Source of the DNA: Siccirubricoccus sp. G192
GTDB taxonomy: Bacteria; Pseudomonadota; Alphaproteobacteria; Acetobacterales; Acetobacteraceae
Assembly: GCF_019084075.1 (NCBI RefSeq)
Contig: NZ_JAHREN010000001.1
Coordinates: 3,073,501-3,137,500, forward strand
DNA: 64,000 nucleotides
Direction of reading: 5' to 3'
The notes beneath the pieces are model-generated. The model had not been told where the DNA came from. It made no database searches and saw only the letters and a program-made list of their open reading frames with translations. Position numbers and translations under genes: made by a program. Shown here piece after piece: positions 45,735-55,082 of this stretch. Position 1 is the first letter of the stretch. Every line of letters starts with the position of its first letter.

Positions 45735-46504
45735 ATGCCGCTGCCGCCACCACCTATCCCGCCGGAGCCGGGGCATGTGCCCACGGAGCGCGAGCTGCGC
45801 GAGGACCTGGCCGCCGCCTACCGGCTGATCGCGCTGCATGGCATGACCGACTTGGTTTTCACCCATCTCTCGGCCAGGGTCCCAGGGGAAGGGCATCGCT
45901 TCCTGGTCAATCCCTATGGCCTGCTCTTCGAGGAAGTGACCGCCAGCAGCCTGGTGCTGGTGGATGCCGCAGGCGAACCGGCGCAGCCCACGCCCTGGCC
46001 GGTGAACCCTGCCGGCTTCGTCATCCATTCCGCCGTGCATCTCGGCCGCGCCGATGCGCAATGCGTCATGCACACGCATACCTTGGCTGGCATGGCGGTG
46101 GCGGCGCAGACCGGCGGGCTGCTGCCGCTGAACCAGATCTCGATGGAATTCAGCGGCCGCGTCGCCCTGCACGACTATGAGGGCATCGCGGCGGAGGACA
46201 ACCTCACGGAGCGCGAGCGGCTGGTGCGCGACCTCGGCGACCGGCCCTGCATGATCCTCCGCCATCATGGGCTGCTGACGCTGGGCCGCAGCGTCGCCGA
46301 AGCCTTCTACCGGATGTGGTACCTGGAACAGTCCTGCCGCATCCAGCTTGCGGCCCAGGGGTCCGGCGCGCCGCTCGCCATCCCCTCGCGCGGCATGCTG
46401 GAGCGCACCCGCGCGCAATCGAGGCCGGGCCGGAGACCGGCTGGCTGCCCTGGCAGGCGCTCCGCCGCAAGCTCGACCGCGAACAGCCGGACTACCGCAC
46501 CTGA
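45735..46504 (+). pseudogene. Class II aldolase/adducin-family enzyme, frameshifted near the C-terminus
   Basis: Zinc-dependent aldolase/decarboxylase/epimerase family. The N-terminal LRPEDLAAAYRLIALHG-like helix (ELREDLAAAYRLIALHGM), the THLSARVPGEG segment, the metal ligands in CVMHTHTLAGMAVAA and the later LRHHGLLTLGRSVAEAF are normal. After MLERTRA the frame slips in the CG-repeat at 46410-46416 and the expected end AIEAGPETGWLPWQALRRKL continues in another frame to 46504. One base is missing; corrected length is about 256 residues. Confidence 0.85.
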
Positions 46505-46590
46505 CCTGACACCGGGCTCCCGACCGGCTCCCCTGGCCGAGGCTGCCGGCCGGCCCTATCCTGCGTGCCTAGGGCAGGAGGAATGGCGCG

Positions 46591-47757
46591 ATGGTGGCAG
46601 TGATCGTCTCGCCGCGGCTGATGCGGATCGGCGGCGGCAGCCTGCGGCAGGCGGCGGAGGTGCTGCGGCAATTCGGCCTCTCGCGGCCGCTGGTGGTGAC
46701 CGATCCCTGGATGGTCTCCTCCGGCACGGTGGAGCGCTGCCTGGCGCCGCTGCGCGAGGCCGGCATCGCCGCCCAGGTCTTCAGCGACACCGTCCCGGAC
46801 CCCACCGACACCGTCATCGAGGCCGGCGTCGCGGTGCTGGCCGCCGGCGATTTCGATTGCCTGATCGGCTTCGGCGGCGGCAGCCCGATGGATACCGCCA
46901 AGGCCATGGCGATCCTGGCCGCCGCGCCGCAGGGTGCAAAAATGCGCGAATTCAAGGTGCCGGCCCAGGCGGATCACGGCCTGGTGCCGGTGATCTGCAT
47001 CCCCACCACCGCCGGCACCGGCAGCGAGGCCACCCGTTTCACCGTCATCACCGATACCGAAACCGACGAGAAGATGCTGATCGCGGGGCTCGGCGCCCTG
47101 CCGCTGGCTGCGATCGTGGATCATGAACTGACCTTCAGCCTGCCGCCGCGCACCACGGCCGATACCGGCATCGACAGCCTGACCCATGCGCTGGAAGCCT
47201 ATGTCTCGAAGCGCGCCAACCCGCATGCGGATAGCCTGGCACTCTCGGCCATGCGGCTGATCGGCGCCAATCTCCGCAGCGTCTGGCGCGACCCCGGCAA
47301 TGCGGCGGCACGGGAGGCGATGATGCTCGGCGCCATGCAGGCGGGGCTCGCCTTCTCCAACAGTTCGGTCGCGCTGGTGCATGGCATGAGCCGGCCGATC
47401 GGCGCGCATTTCCATGTGCCGCACGGGCTCTCCAACGCCATGCTGCTGCCGGCCGTGACGGAATTCGGCCTGAACGACGTACTGCCGCGCTATGCCGAGG
47501 CGGCGCGCGCCATCGGCGTCGCAACCCGCGAGGATGCCGACCAGGTGGCCGGCGCTCGGCTGCTGGAGGAATTGCGGGCGCTGAACACCGAATTGCAGGT
47601 GCCCACCCCGCGCGCCTACGGCATCGCGCCCGACAAGTGGGAGGGGCTGCTGCCGCTGATGGCGAAACAGGCCCTGGCCTCCGGCAGCCCGGCCAACAAC
47701 CCGCGCGTGCCGACCGAGGAGCAGATCATCGGCCTCTACACCAAGGCCTATGGCTGA
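46591..47757 (+). CDS. Iron-containing alcohol dehydrogenase
   Basis: 388-residue group III alcohol dehydrogenase. NAD-binding GFGGGSPMDTAKAMAIL and PTTAGTGSEATRFTVI; metal site DTGIDSLTHALEAYVS and HGMSRPIGAHFHVPHGLSNA, with the usual aspartate and histidines. It probably reduces or oxidises an aldehyde/alcohol made by the upstream aldolase, as in lactaldehyde-type pathways; this link is inferred from gene order. It begins 86 bases after the aldolase. Confidence 0.92.
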   Translation: MVAVIVSPRLMRIGGGSLRQAAEVLRQFGLSRPLVVTDPWMVSSGTVERCLAPLREAGIAAQVFSDTVPDPTDTVIEAGVAVLAAGDFDCLIGFGGGSPMDTAKAMAILAAAPQGAKMREFKVPAQADHGLVPVICIPTTAGTGSEATRFTVITDTETDEKMLIAGLGALPLAAIVDHELTFSLPPRTTADTGIDSLTHALEAYVSKRANPHADSLALSAMRLIGANLRSVWRDPGNAAAREAMMLGAMQAGLAFSNSSVALVHGMSRPIGAHFHVPHGLSNAMLLPAVTEFGLNDVLPRYAEAARAIGVATREDADQVAGARLLEELRALNTELQVPTPRAYGIAPDKWEGLLPLMAKQALASGSPANNPRVPTEEQIIGLYTKAYG

Positions 47758-47763
47758 GGCTGC

Positions 47764-48903
47764 CTAACCCGGCCCGCCGCCGCGCCAGCCGGCCCACCAG
47801 GCCGGCAGGGCGGCCGCGGGCAGCGGCCGGCCGACCAGGAAGCCCTGCGCGGCATGCACGCCGAGCGCGCGCACCGTGGACCAGAGCCGGGCATCCGAGA
47901 CACCCTCGGCGATCACGGTCTGGCCGCGCTTCTCGGCATGGCGGACCAGCCGCCGGACCTCGCGCCGGACCTGGCCCTGCGCCGGCAGGGCTTCCACCAT
48001 GCTACGGTCCAGCTTGAAGCCGGCGAAGGGCAGGCCGAGCAGCCGGTCCCTGCCGTCATGCAGCACCAGATCGTCCAGCAGCACGCGGTGCCCGGCCTCG
48101 CGCAGGCGCAGCACTGCCCGGCGGAGCGCGGAGATATCCTGCACCGAGGTGGTTTCGGTCAGTTCCAGCGCCATCTGCTCCGCCCGCAGGCCGGTGCCGC
48201 GGCGGGCACGGGCGAGCCAGAGCGGCAGGTCGGGCTCCTGCAGCAGCGCCAGGGGCAGGTTGACCGAGACGCCAAGCCGCAACCGCTGCCAGAGCGGCGC
48301 CAGATCCGCGGCGGCGCGGGAGGCGACGATGACGGAGAGTGCCCGCGAAAGCCCGGCACTCTCGGCGAGCGGCACGAAGGCCGCCGGTGAGATCGGTGCC
48401 TCCGGGCGGTGCCAGCGGGCCAGCGCCTCCACCATCACCGGCCGGCGGTCCTGCAGGCGGACCACGGGCTGGTAGCGCACCACGATCTCGCCATTGGAGA
48501 GGCCGGCGCGCAGGGCGGCGGCGGCATCCCGTGGCAGCCTGCCGGGTTGCTGCCCGGCCTTCAGCATGGCCGCGGCCATGCGGCCGGAATCGACCGGCAA
48601 GGTGGGCCGGCCACCATGGCTGCGGCCCGGCGAGGCGGAGACGATGACCAGGCCGGTGCGCGCGCTGGGGTCGGACAGGGTGGCCAGCAGATGCGGCCAA
48701 CTGTTGCCCGCGGCCGCGGGGTCGCAAACCAGATGGCCGGGGCCGTCGCCCGGCGCGGCCAGGTGCGCCAGCACCTCCGGCCCGGAGCCGATCACCAGGG
48801 CCGGTGCACGCCTGACGCGATGGGCGGCATCCTGGGCCGCGGCGATGATCGCCGGGTCATGCGCCAGCACCAGGATTTTGTCCCGGTAGGCCGTCGCCTG
48901 CAT
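47764..48903 (-). CDS. EAL-domain protein with a receiver-like N-terminus
   Basis: 379 residues. The N-terminal 115 resemble a degenerate receiver domain (DKILVLAHDPAIIAAAQDAA, HLVCDPAAAG). The rest is an EAL-type c-di-GMP phosphodiesterase fold: VEALARWHRPEAPISPAAFV keeps the EAL motif, ALELTETTSVQDI keeps the glutamate, but the DDFGTG loop reads LDDLVLHDGRDRL and the usual KID is KLDRSM. It may be inactive or weakened and act by c-di-GMP binding. ATG 48903 is used; TTG 48924 is possible. Confidence 0.83.
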   Translation of the reverse strand: MQATAYRDKILVLAHDPAIIAAAQDAAHRVRRAPALVIGSGPEVLAHLAAPGDGPGHLVCDPAAAGNSWPHLLATLSDPSARTGLVIVSASPGRSHGGRPTLPVDSGRMAAAMLKAGQQPGRLPRDAAAALRAGLSNGEIVVRYQPVVRLQDRRPVMVEALARWHRPEAPISPAAFVPLAESAGLSRALSVIVASRAAADLAPLWQRLRLGVSVNLPLALLQEPDLPLWLARARRGTGLRAEQMALELTETTSVQDISALRRAVLRLREAGHRVLLDDLVLHDGRDRLLGLPFAGFKLDRSMVEALPAQGQVRREVRRLVRHAEKRGQTVIAEGVSDARLWSTVRALGVHAAQGFLVGRPLPAAALPAWWAGWRGGGPG

Positions 48904-49036
48904 CAGGCCGCTGGAGATTTCCAAAATCCTGGCATCCCGGTGGCAAAGGAGTGGTTGATCGGCCGGTGGTGCTGCTGCGCCGTTGCCTCAGCATTCGCAT
49001 AATGTCTCGGCGCGTTCAACGCTCCCTTGAGCGGTA

Positions 49037-49987
49037 TCAATCCCGGCGGAGAATCCAGGGGTCGCTGATCCAGCGTGCGGATAATTCCGAGACGGTGCGC
49101 CGGATGAGGATTTCCCAGGCATTCGGGCCGATGAAGGCCGGGATGTAGCCGCGTGACTGGCACAGGGCAGCGAATTCCGGATCGGTAATGACGGAGCGAA
49201 GTGCCGCCACCAATGATTGAAGGAAACTCATATCTATTCCCGCCGAAAGCGCAAAGCCACGATGCGCTGCCAGCACAAGGGCGATTCCCTGTTCCGACAG
49301 GGTCGGAACCTCCGGCAGAAGCGGACTCCGCTCTTCCCGTGCCAGTCCGAGTCCCACCAGCCTGTCGTCGCGCAGCCCCGCCATCGCCTCCGGTGCCGCC
49401 AGCATGGCGCAGGGAATGTTCCCCGCCAGCACCGCCTGCCGCGCCGCCGCGGCATTGGGAAAGGCAAGCAGGTTGAGTGGCATGGCCCGGCTGAAGGCCA
49501 GCGCCGCCAATTGCGCCGCGGTGCCGGGCGGTGGGGTGCCCAGCGTCGCCTGCGGCCCCAGTGCCCGCAGCGCGGCGAGATCCGTGGCCGAGCCGGGATG
49601 CGCCACCAGCACCAGCGGCTCCTCCGCCACGGCGGCGACGAATTGCAGCCGGTCGAGCAGCGCCGCATCCCCGGCCTCGACCGCCCGCGCCAGCAGCAAC
49701 GGCGTGGAGAAGGCGCCGACCAGCCGCCCATCGGGCCGCGCCGCGGCCAGCACCCGCGCCGCGGCCAAGCCGCCCTGGCCGGGCCGGTTCACCACCGCGA
49801 CCGCGGCGTGCGGCCAGTGTCGCTCCAGGAAGGGGGCGAAGGCGCGGGCCCAGCTATCGGCGGCGCTGCCGGGCGCCCCGCCGGCCAGCAGCGTCATCGG
49901 CCCGCCCGCCTCGCGCCCCACGCTCTGCCCCGGCCCGGCGGCAAGCAGGGCTGGCAGCGAAAGCGCCGCCCGGCGGGAGGGGCGCAT
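49037..49987 (-). CDS. Divergent TctC/Bug-like receptor directly behind secDF
   Basis: 316 residues. A short signal-like N-terminus (RAALSLPALLAAGPG) is followed by the Bug pattern: MTLLAGGAPGSAADSWARAF, VNRPGQGGLAAARVLAAARP and a central TAAQLAALAFSRAMPLNLLA. It is clearly more divergent than the five receptors around 27-38 kb. It starts one base after the secDF stop, so the two are cotranscribed and probably translationally coupled. The ligand is unknown. Confidence 0.78.
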   Translation of the reverse strand: MRPSRRAALSLPALLAAGPGQSVGREAGGPMTLLAGGAPGSAADSWARAFAPFLERHWPHAAVAVVNRPGQGGLAAARVLAAARPDGRLVGAFSTPLLLARAVEAGDAALLDRLQFVAAVAEEPLVLVAHPGSATDLAALRALGPQATLGTPPPGTAAQLAALAFSRAMPLNLLAFPNAAAARQAVLAGNIPCAMLAAPEAMAGLRDDRLVGLGLAREERSPLLPEVPTLSEQGIALVLAAHRGFALSAGIDMSFLQSLVAALRSVITDPEFAALCQSRGYIPAFIGPNAWEILIRRTVSELSARWISDPWILRRD

Positions 49988-49988
49988 G

Positions 49989-52571
49989 CTAGACCCGGGC
50001 CGCCGCCTGGTTCTTGGCCCTGTCGGCGGCGCTGGCAGGCTCGCCGCGGCGCAGCCGGTTCTCGCCAGTGAAGCGCACGATCGGCGCCGCGATGAAGGTC
50101 GAGGAGGAGGTGCCCACCACGATCCCGAAGATCATCAGCCAGGCGAAGCCGGAAAGCGCCTCGCCGCCGAACAGCGCCAGGGGCAACGCCGAGAGCAGCA
50201 GGGTCATCGAGGTGCCGAGCGTCCGGTTCAGCGTCTCGTTGATCGAGAGGTCCACCAGTTGGTCCAATGGCATCTGCTTGTATTTGCGCAGGTTCTCCCG
50301 CATTCGGTCGAAGACCACGACCTTGTCGTTGGCATTGAAGCCGATGATGGTCAGGATCGCCGCGACCGTTGTCAGGTTGAACTCGATTCCGGTCAGCACC
50401 ATGAAGCCGACCACCTTGGTGGTGTCGAGCATCAGGGTCACCACCCCCGCCACCGCGAATTGCCATTCGAAGCGGAACCAGATGTAGATCAGCATCGCCA
50501 GGAAGGAGATCGCCAGCGCGATCATGCCGCCGAGGAACAACTCGTCCGAGACGCGGTTGCCCACCGCCTCCACTCGCAGGATGCGCACCCCCGGCGCGGC
50601 CTGCTCCAGCGCGCCGCGCACCGCATTCACCGCCCCCTGCGTCCCCGCCTCGTCGCCCTGGACGGGCAGGCGGATCAGCACCGTGCTGGCATCGCCGAAT
50701 TGCTGCAGCCCGACATCGCCGAGATTGAGCCCGCTGGCCGCACTCCTGAGCCGTCCGAGATCGGCAGGGCCCGGGGTGCGGACCTCCATGACGATGCCGC
50801 CCTTGAAGTCGATGCCCTTCTCCAGCCCGGGATAGAAGGCGCCGATCACCGAGGCGGTGGAGAGCACGGCCGAGGTGAGGAGGCCGATCCGCGCGCCCCG
50901 CATGAAGCGGATCTTGGTATTGTCCGGCACCAGCCGGAACAGCGGCCGCGACAGCCGGTCGAGCAGCCCGCGCCCGCCTTCCACCACCGGCAATTCCTTC
51001 GGTCGCTTCCAGCGGAACCACCAGGAGGCCAGCAGCCGCACCAGCGTGGTCGCCGTCCACATCTGCACCACCGTGCCGATCGCGACCGTCACCGCGAAGC
51101 CTTTCACCGGGCCGCTGCCAAAACCATAGAGGCAGCCCATGGCGATCAGGTTCGTGAGGTTCGAATCCATGATCGTGCCGCTGGCCTTGGTGAAGCCGGC
51201 CTCCAGGGCGCTGATCGGCGTGCGGCCGTTCTTCACCTCCTCCCGGATGCGTTCATTGATGAGGATATTGGCGTCGAGCGCGGTGCCGAGCGTCAGCACG
51301 ATGCCGGCGATGCCCGGCAGGGTCAGCGTCGCCTCCAGCACCGAAAGCCCGGCCAGCAGCAGGATGATGTTCACCAGCAGGGCGATATTGGCGAACCAGC
51401 CGAACAGGCCATAGGCCAGGCCCATATAGAGGAAGACGAAGGCCGCCCCGGCCGCCAGCGCTAGCACGCCGGCGCGGATGGCGTCGGCGCCGAGTTCCGG
51501 CCCGACGGTGCGTTCCTCCACCACCGTCAGCGGCGCCGGCAGGGCGCCGGCCCGCAGCAGCACGGCCAGTTCATTGGCGCTGCGGGCGGTGAAGCTGCCG
51601 CTGATCTGGCCGCGGCCGCCGGTGATCGGCTCTCGGATATTCGGGGCGGTGATAACCTTGTCATCCAGCACGATTGCAAAGGGCCGGCCGACATTCTGCC
51701 GCGTCACCTCGGCGAAGCGGCGGGTGCCGATGGAATCGAAGGTGAAATTCACCACCCATTCGCCGTTGCGGCTGTCCTGGCCGGCGCGGGCATCGGAAAG
51801 GTTGGCGCCATCCACCTCGACCCGGCGGCGGACCGCGAAGCGCTCCGGCTGGCCGCCGCGGCCCTCGCCGGTCAGGAACATCACGCCGGGGGGCGGCGTG
51901 GCGGCCGTGGGGTTCACGCTCTCGTCCAGCAGGTGGAAGGTCATGCGGGCGGTCTTGCCCAGCAGGTCCTTGATCCGGTTGGGGTCCTCCACCCCCGGTA
52001 ATTGCACGAGGATGCGGTTCTGCCCCTGCCGGGCGATCAGCGCCTCGGCCACGCCGGTCTCGTCGATGCGGCGGCGGACGATCTCGATCGACTGCTCCAC
52101 CGCGCCGGAGGCCTTGGCGCGGAGCCCGGCCTCGGTCAGCGTGGCGGTGACGGTACCATCCGGCGCGGTGGCGACCTCGATATCCGGGGCGGTGGTGCCG
52201 GCGCCGGTCGGGATCTGGTTGGCCAGCTCCCGCATCTGCCGCGCCGCGGCCTCGGCCTGGGCGGTATCGCGCACTCGGAAGCTGACGCGCCGGCCGGCGG
52301 CATCGGCGGCCAGGTTCACATAGCCGATATTGGCGCCGCGCAGCCGGGTGCGGGCGCCATCGGCCAGGCTTTCCAGCCTTTCCCGCACCACCGCGTTCAT
52401 GTCCACTTCCAGCAGCAGGTAGGATCCGCCGCGGAGATCGAGGCCGAGCGAGAATTGCCGAGCCCAGGAGGGCAGTTCCCCCTTGGGCGCCAGGTTCGGC
52501 AGGCAGAGCAGGACCCCGATTAGGCAGACGGCCAGGATTGCGGCGGTCTTCCAGCGGGCGAAATACATCAT
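49989..52571 (-). CDS. secDF: Fused protein translocase subunit SecDF
   Basis: 860-residue membrane protein that uses the proton gradient to help pull proteins across the membrane with SecYEG. The SecD half has FSLGLDLRGGSYLLLEVDM near the start, two large periplasmic regions and LGTALDANILINERIREEVK; the SecF half has KGIDFKGGIVMEVRTPG and FNANDKVVVFDRMRENLR. The start at 52571 fits the common N-terminus; upstream codons are unlike protein. No yajC gene lies directly upstream, unlike in many genomes. Confidence 0.95.
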   Translation of the reverse strand: MMYFARWKTAAILAVCLIGVLLCLPNLAPKGELPSWARQFSLGLDLRGGSYLLLEVDMNAVVRERLESLADGARTRLRGANIGYVNLAADAAGRRVSFRVRDTAQAEAAARQMRELANQIPTGAGTTAPDIEVATAPDGTVTATLTEAGLRAKASGAVEQSIEIVRRRIDETGVAEALIARQGQNRILVQLPGVEDPNRIKDLLGKTARMTFHLLDESVNPTAATPPPGVMFLTGEGRGGQPERFAVRRRVEVDGANLSDARAGQDSRNGEWVVNFTFDSIGTRRFAEVTRQNVGRPFAIVLDDKVITAPNIREPITGGRGQISGSFTARSANELAVLLRAGALPAPLTVVEERTVGPELGADAIRAGVLALAAGAAFVFLYMGLAYGLFGWFANIALLVNIILLLAGLSVLEATLTLPGIAGIVLTLGTALDANILINERIREEVKNGRTPISALEAGFTKASGTIMDSNLTNLIAMGCLYGFGSGPVKGFAVTVAIGTVVQMWTATTLVRLLASWWFRWKRPKELPVVEGGRGLLDRLSRPLFRLVPDNTKIRFMRGARIGLLTSAVLSTASVIGAFYPGLEKGIDFKGGIVMEVRTPGPADLGRLRSAASGLNLGDVGLQQFGDASTVLIRLPVQGDEAGTQGAVNAVRGALEQAAPGVRILRVEAVGNRVSDELFLGGMIALAISFLAMLIYIWFRFEWQFAVAGVVTLMLDTTKVVGFMVLTGIEFNLTTVAAILTIIGFNANDKVVVFDRMRENLRKYKQMPLDQLVDLSINETLNRTLGTSMTLLLSALPLALFGGEALSGFAWLMIFGIVVGTSSSTFIAAPIVRFTGENRLRRGEPASAADRAKNQAAARV

Positions 52572-52785
52572 CGGGATTTGGCTCGTTCTTTGGGGGCGAA
52601 CCCCCCTGGAAAATCGCCCGGAATGTGACCGCCGGACCCCGGGGATGCAAGCCCGGCCCCGGGCTGCCGGGCCCATATCCCTCAGACCGTGGCCAGGGCG
52701 ATATGGTCCAGCCTTCCTGGGTGTTTCCATCCGGGGTGATTGAGGGCTAGACCGGGGCCGGTTTGCGGCTTGGGGACAGGGGCGC

Positions 52786-53719
52786 ATGGGGCTCAGGATC
52801 GGCGTGCTGGGGGTCGGGCATTTCGGGCGGTTCCACGCACTGAAACTGGCCGCGCGCGGCTGCCTCGCGGGGGGTGCATGACGCCGATCCTGCCCGCGCC
52901 GCCGCCATCGCCGCCGAAACCGGCGCCCCGGCCCTGGCCGCCGAGGCGCTGATCGCCGCCAGCCAGGCGGTGGTGGTGACGGTGCCCACGGCCTTCCATC
53001 ACGCGGCCGCCATGCAGGTGCTGGCGGCCGGCCGGCATCTTTTCGTCGAGAAACCGATCGCCGCCACCACCGACCAGGCCCGCGAGATCATCGCCGCCGC
53101 CCGCGCCCGCGGCCTGGTGCTGCAGGTCGGGCATATCGAGCGCTATTCGGCCGCCATCCGCACCCTGCGGGAGAGCGGCGCGGGGCAGGGCGCCCTGGCT
53201 TTCGAGGCGACGCGGGTGGCGCCCTTCCGGCCCCGCAGCCTGGATGTCTCGGTGGTGCTCGACCTGATGATCCATGACCTCGACCTGGTGCTGGGCCTGG
53301 CGGCCTCGCCCTTGGCCGGGGTGCGGGCGGTGGGAAGGGCGGTGATGTCGCCGCACCCGGATTTCGCCGTGGCGCAATTGCGGTTCGAGAGCGGCGCCGC
53401 CGCCACGGTCACGGCCAGCCGGATCAGCGTCGGGCTGGAACGCCGGCTGCGGGTGCTGGGGCCGGGGGGCGAGACGCGGGTGGACTTCCTGGCCCGCAGC
53501 CTGGAGCGGGTGCATCCCGGCGGCGCGGAACCCGTCGCCACCATGCCCGGCTGGGGCATCAGCCGCGCCACCTGGACCGAGCATGACAGCCTGGAGGCGG
53601 AGCAGGCGGGCTTCATCGCCAGCATCACCGCGGGCGCGCCGGTGGAGGCGGATGGCGAAGTGGGGCTGCGGGCGCTGGATGCGGCGCTGCGGGTGGAGGC
53701 GGCGATTGCGGGCAGGTAG
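52786..53719 (+). pseudogene. Gfo/Idh/MocA-family oxidoreductase, frameshifted in a G6 run
   Basis: NAD-binding start MGLRIGVLGVGHFGRFHALK from ATG 52786 reads to GCLAGG and then stops; the rest (HDADPARAAAIAAETGA, FVEKPIAATTDQAREIIAA, VGHIERYSAAI) continues in another frame from 52875. Removing one G from the G6 tract 52869-52874 joins them into about 310 residues. The EKP motif is the sugar-dehydrogenase hallmark. Members next to lpxB include UDP-GlcNAc 3-dehydrogenases of lipid A (GnnA), a possible role here, but it is convergent with lpxB, not in its operon. Confidence 0.85.
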
Positions 53720-53940
53720 CGGGCGGGCTGGCTTTTGCCGTTTCGTTGTGTTATCCTTGCGCGGTCAACGGGCTTGGTGTGCTCGCTCTCCGGGGCGTGC
53801 AAGCCTCAAAGCGCGAAACCTAAAATTCCAAAAGCCCTAGAGCATGATATTTGCTTTAAAATAAAAGACTTATGTTGGCTTCATCACCTTATATCGCAGA
53901 AATTCCTCAACCGAATTGAGCGACTTTTAGCCTCAATTCC
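53720..53940. other. AT-rich intergenic segment between the oxidoreductase and lpxB
   Basis: No gene is seen. From about 53810 the composition turns visibly AT-rich, with CTAGAGCATGATATTTGC and TTTAAAATAAAAG stretches unlike the flanking DNA. A 12-bp direct repeat AATTCCTCAACC occurs at 53901-53912 and 53935-53946, the second covering the lpxB stop codon. It may be a remnant of an intergenic repeat of the TAGAGCA type common in alphaproteobacteria. Confidence 0.6.
53913..53939 (-). terminator. Possible lpxB transcription terminator hairpin
   Basis: GAATTGAG at 53913-53920 and CTCAATTC at 53932-53939 form an 8-bp perfect stem with an 11-base loop, two bases beyond the lpxB stop on the minus strand. 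Only a weak T-stretch follows. Confidence 0.4.
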
Positions 53941-55077
53941 TCAACCAGCCACCTCTAGCACCGCCGCCGCCGCCGCCTCGCTCGGCAGGCCCTCGGGCGG
54001 CCGCAGCAGTGCCAGTGCCTTGGCGAAGCCTTCCCGCTGCGCCGCCACCGCTGCCGGCTCCCGCAGCAGCCGGACCAGCTCGGCCGCCAGCTTCCCGGGC
54101 GTGCAATCCTGCTGGATGCGCTCCGGCACCACCTCCCGCTCCGCCAGCAGGTTCACCAGCGAGGCATGCGGCACCTTAACCAGCCGCCGGACAATGGCGG
54201 CGGTGACCGGGTTCACCCGATAGGCCACCACGTGAGGAATGCCCGCCACCGCCATCTCCAGCGAGGAAGTGCCGGACTTGATCAGCCCGGCCGCCGCCGC
54301 GGCGAAGGCGTCGTGCTTATCCGCCGCGCCCTGGACCAGGATCGGCGGCACCGGCCAGCCGGCGGTGCCGGCCCGGACCGCGGCCTCCACCGGCCCGGCC
54401 AGCGCCACCACCGGCCGCAGCCCCGGCACCTCCGCCGCGGCGAGCCGCAGGGCCTCCCCGAATGTGCCGAGCAGCCGCCGCACTTCGCCCCGCCGGCTGC
54501 CGGGCATGACGATCACCGGCCGGGCCCCGCCGCCCAGCCCATGCGCGGCCCGGAAACGGGTGGCATCCCCGGCATCGACGCCGCTTTCCAGCACGGGATG
54601 GCCGACGAATGTCACCGGGATGCCCGCCGCCTCGAAGAAGGGCGGCTCGAAGGGCAGCAGGGCCAGGATACGGTCCACCCGCTGGCGCATCTTCACTACC
54701 CGGCCCGGGCGCCAGGCCCAGACCTGCGGCGCCACGTAATGCACCACCTTGATGCCCGCCGACCGCACCCTTTCGGCCAGCCGCAGGGTGAAGCTCGGCG
54801 CGTCGATCGTCACCAGCACGGCGGGGCGGCGGGCGGCGATGTCGGCCTCGGCCTGGTCCATGCGCCGGGCCAGGCGGCGGAGGTTGGGCACCACCTCCAG
54901 CAGCCCCATCAGCGACAATTCCCGCATGGGGAAAAGGCTGGCGAGGCCCTGTTCCGCCATCCGCTCGCCGCCGATGCCAGCGAATTCCAGCCCCGGCCGG
55001 CGCCGGCGCAGCGCCGCCATCAATCGACCGCCCAGGATGTCACCCGAAGCCTCGCCGGCCACCAGATAGACCAACAC
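53941..55077 (-). CDS. lpxB: Lipid-A-disaccharide synthase
   Basis: 378-residue glycosyltransferase joining UDP-2,3-diacylglucosamine and lipid X into the lipid A disaccharide, at the inner face of the inner membrane. The N-terminus LVAGEASGDILGGRLMAAL, the FAGIGGERMAEQGLASLFPM segment, HYVAPQVWAWRPGRVVKM and VGHPVLESG are typical. It begins only five bases after the COG0523 GTPase stop, so its ribosome binding site lies inside that gene, which suggests tight coexpression. Confidence 0.95.
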   Translation of the reverse strand: MLVYLVAGEASGDILGGRLMAALRRRRPGLEFAGIGGERMAEQGLASLFPMRELSLMGLLEVVPNLRRLARRMDQAEADIAARRPAVLVTIDAPSFTLRLAERVRSAGIKVVHYVAPQVWAWRPGRVVKMRQRVDRILALLPFEPPFFEAAGIPVTFVGHPVLESGVDAGDATRFRAAHGLGGGARPVIVMPGSRRGEVRRLLGTFGEALRLAAAEVPGLRPVVALAGPVEAAVRAGTAGWPVPPILVQGAADKHDAFAAAAAGLIKSGTSSLEMAVAGIPHVVAYRVNPVTAAIVRRLVKVPHASLVNLLAEREVVPERIQQDCTPGKLAAELVRLLREPAAVAAQREGFAKALALLRPPEGLPSEAAAAAVLEVAG

Positions 55078-55082
55078 CTTCC

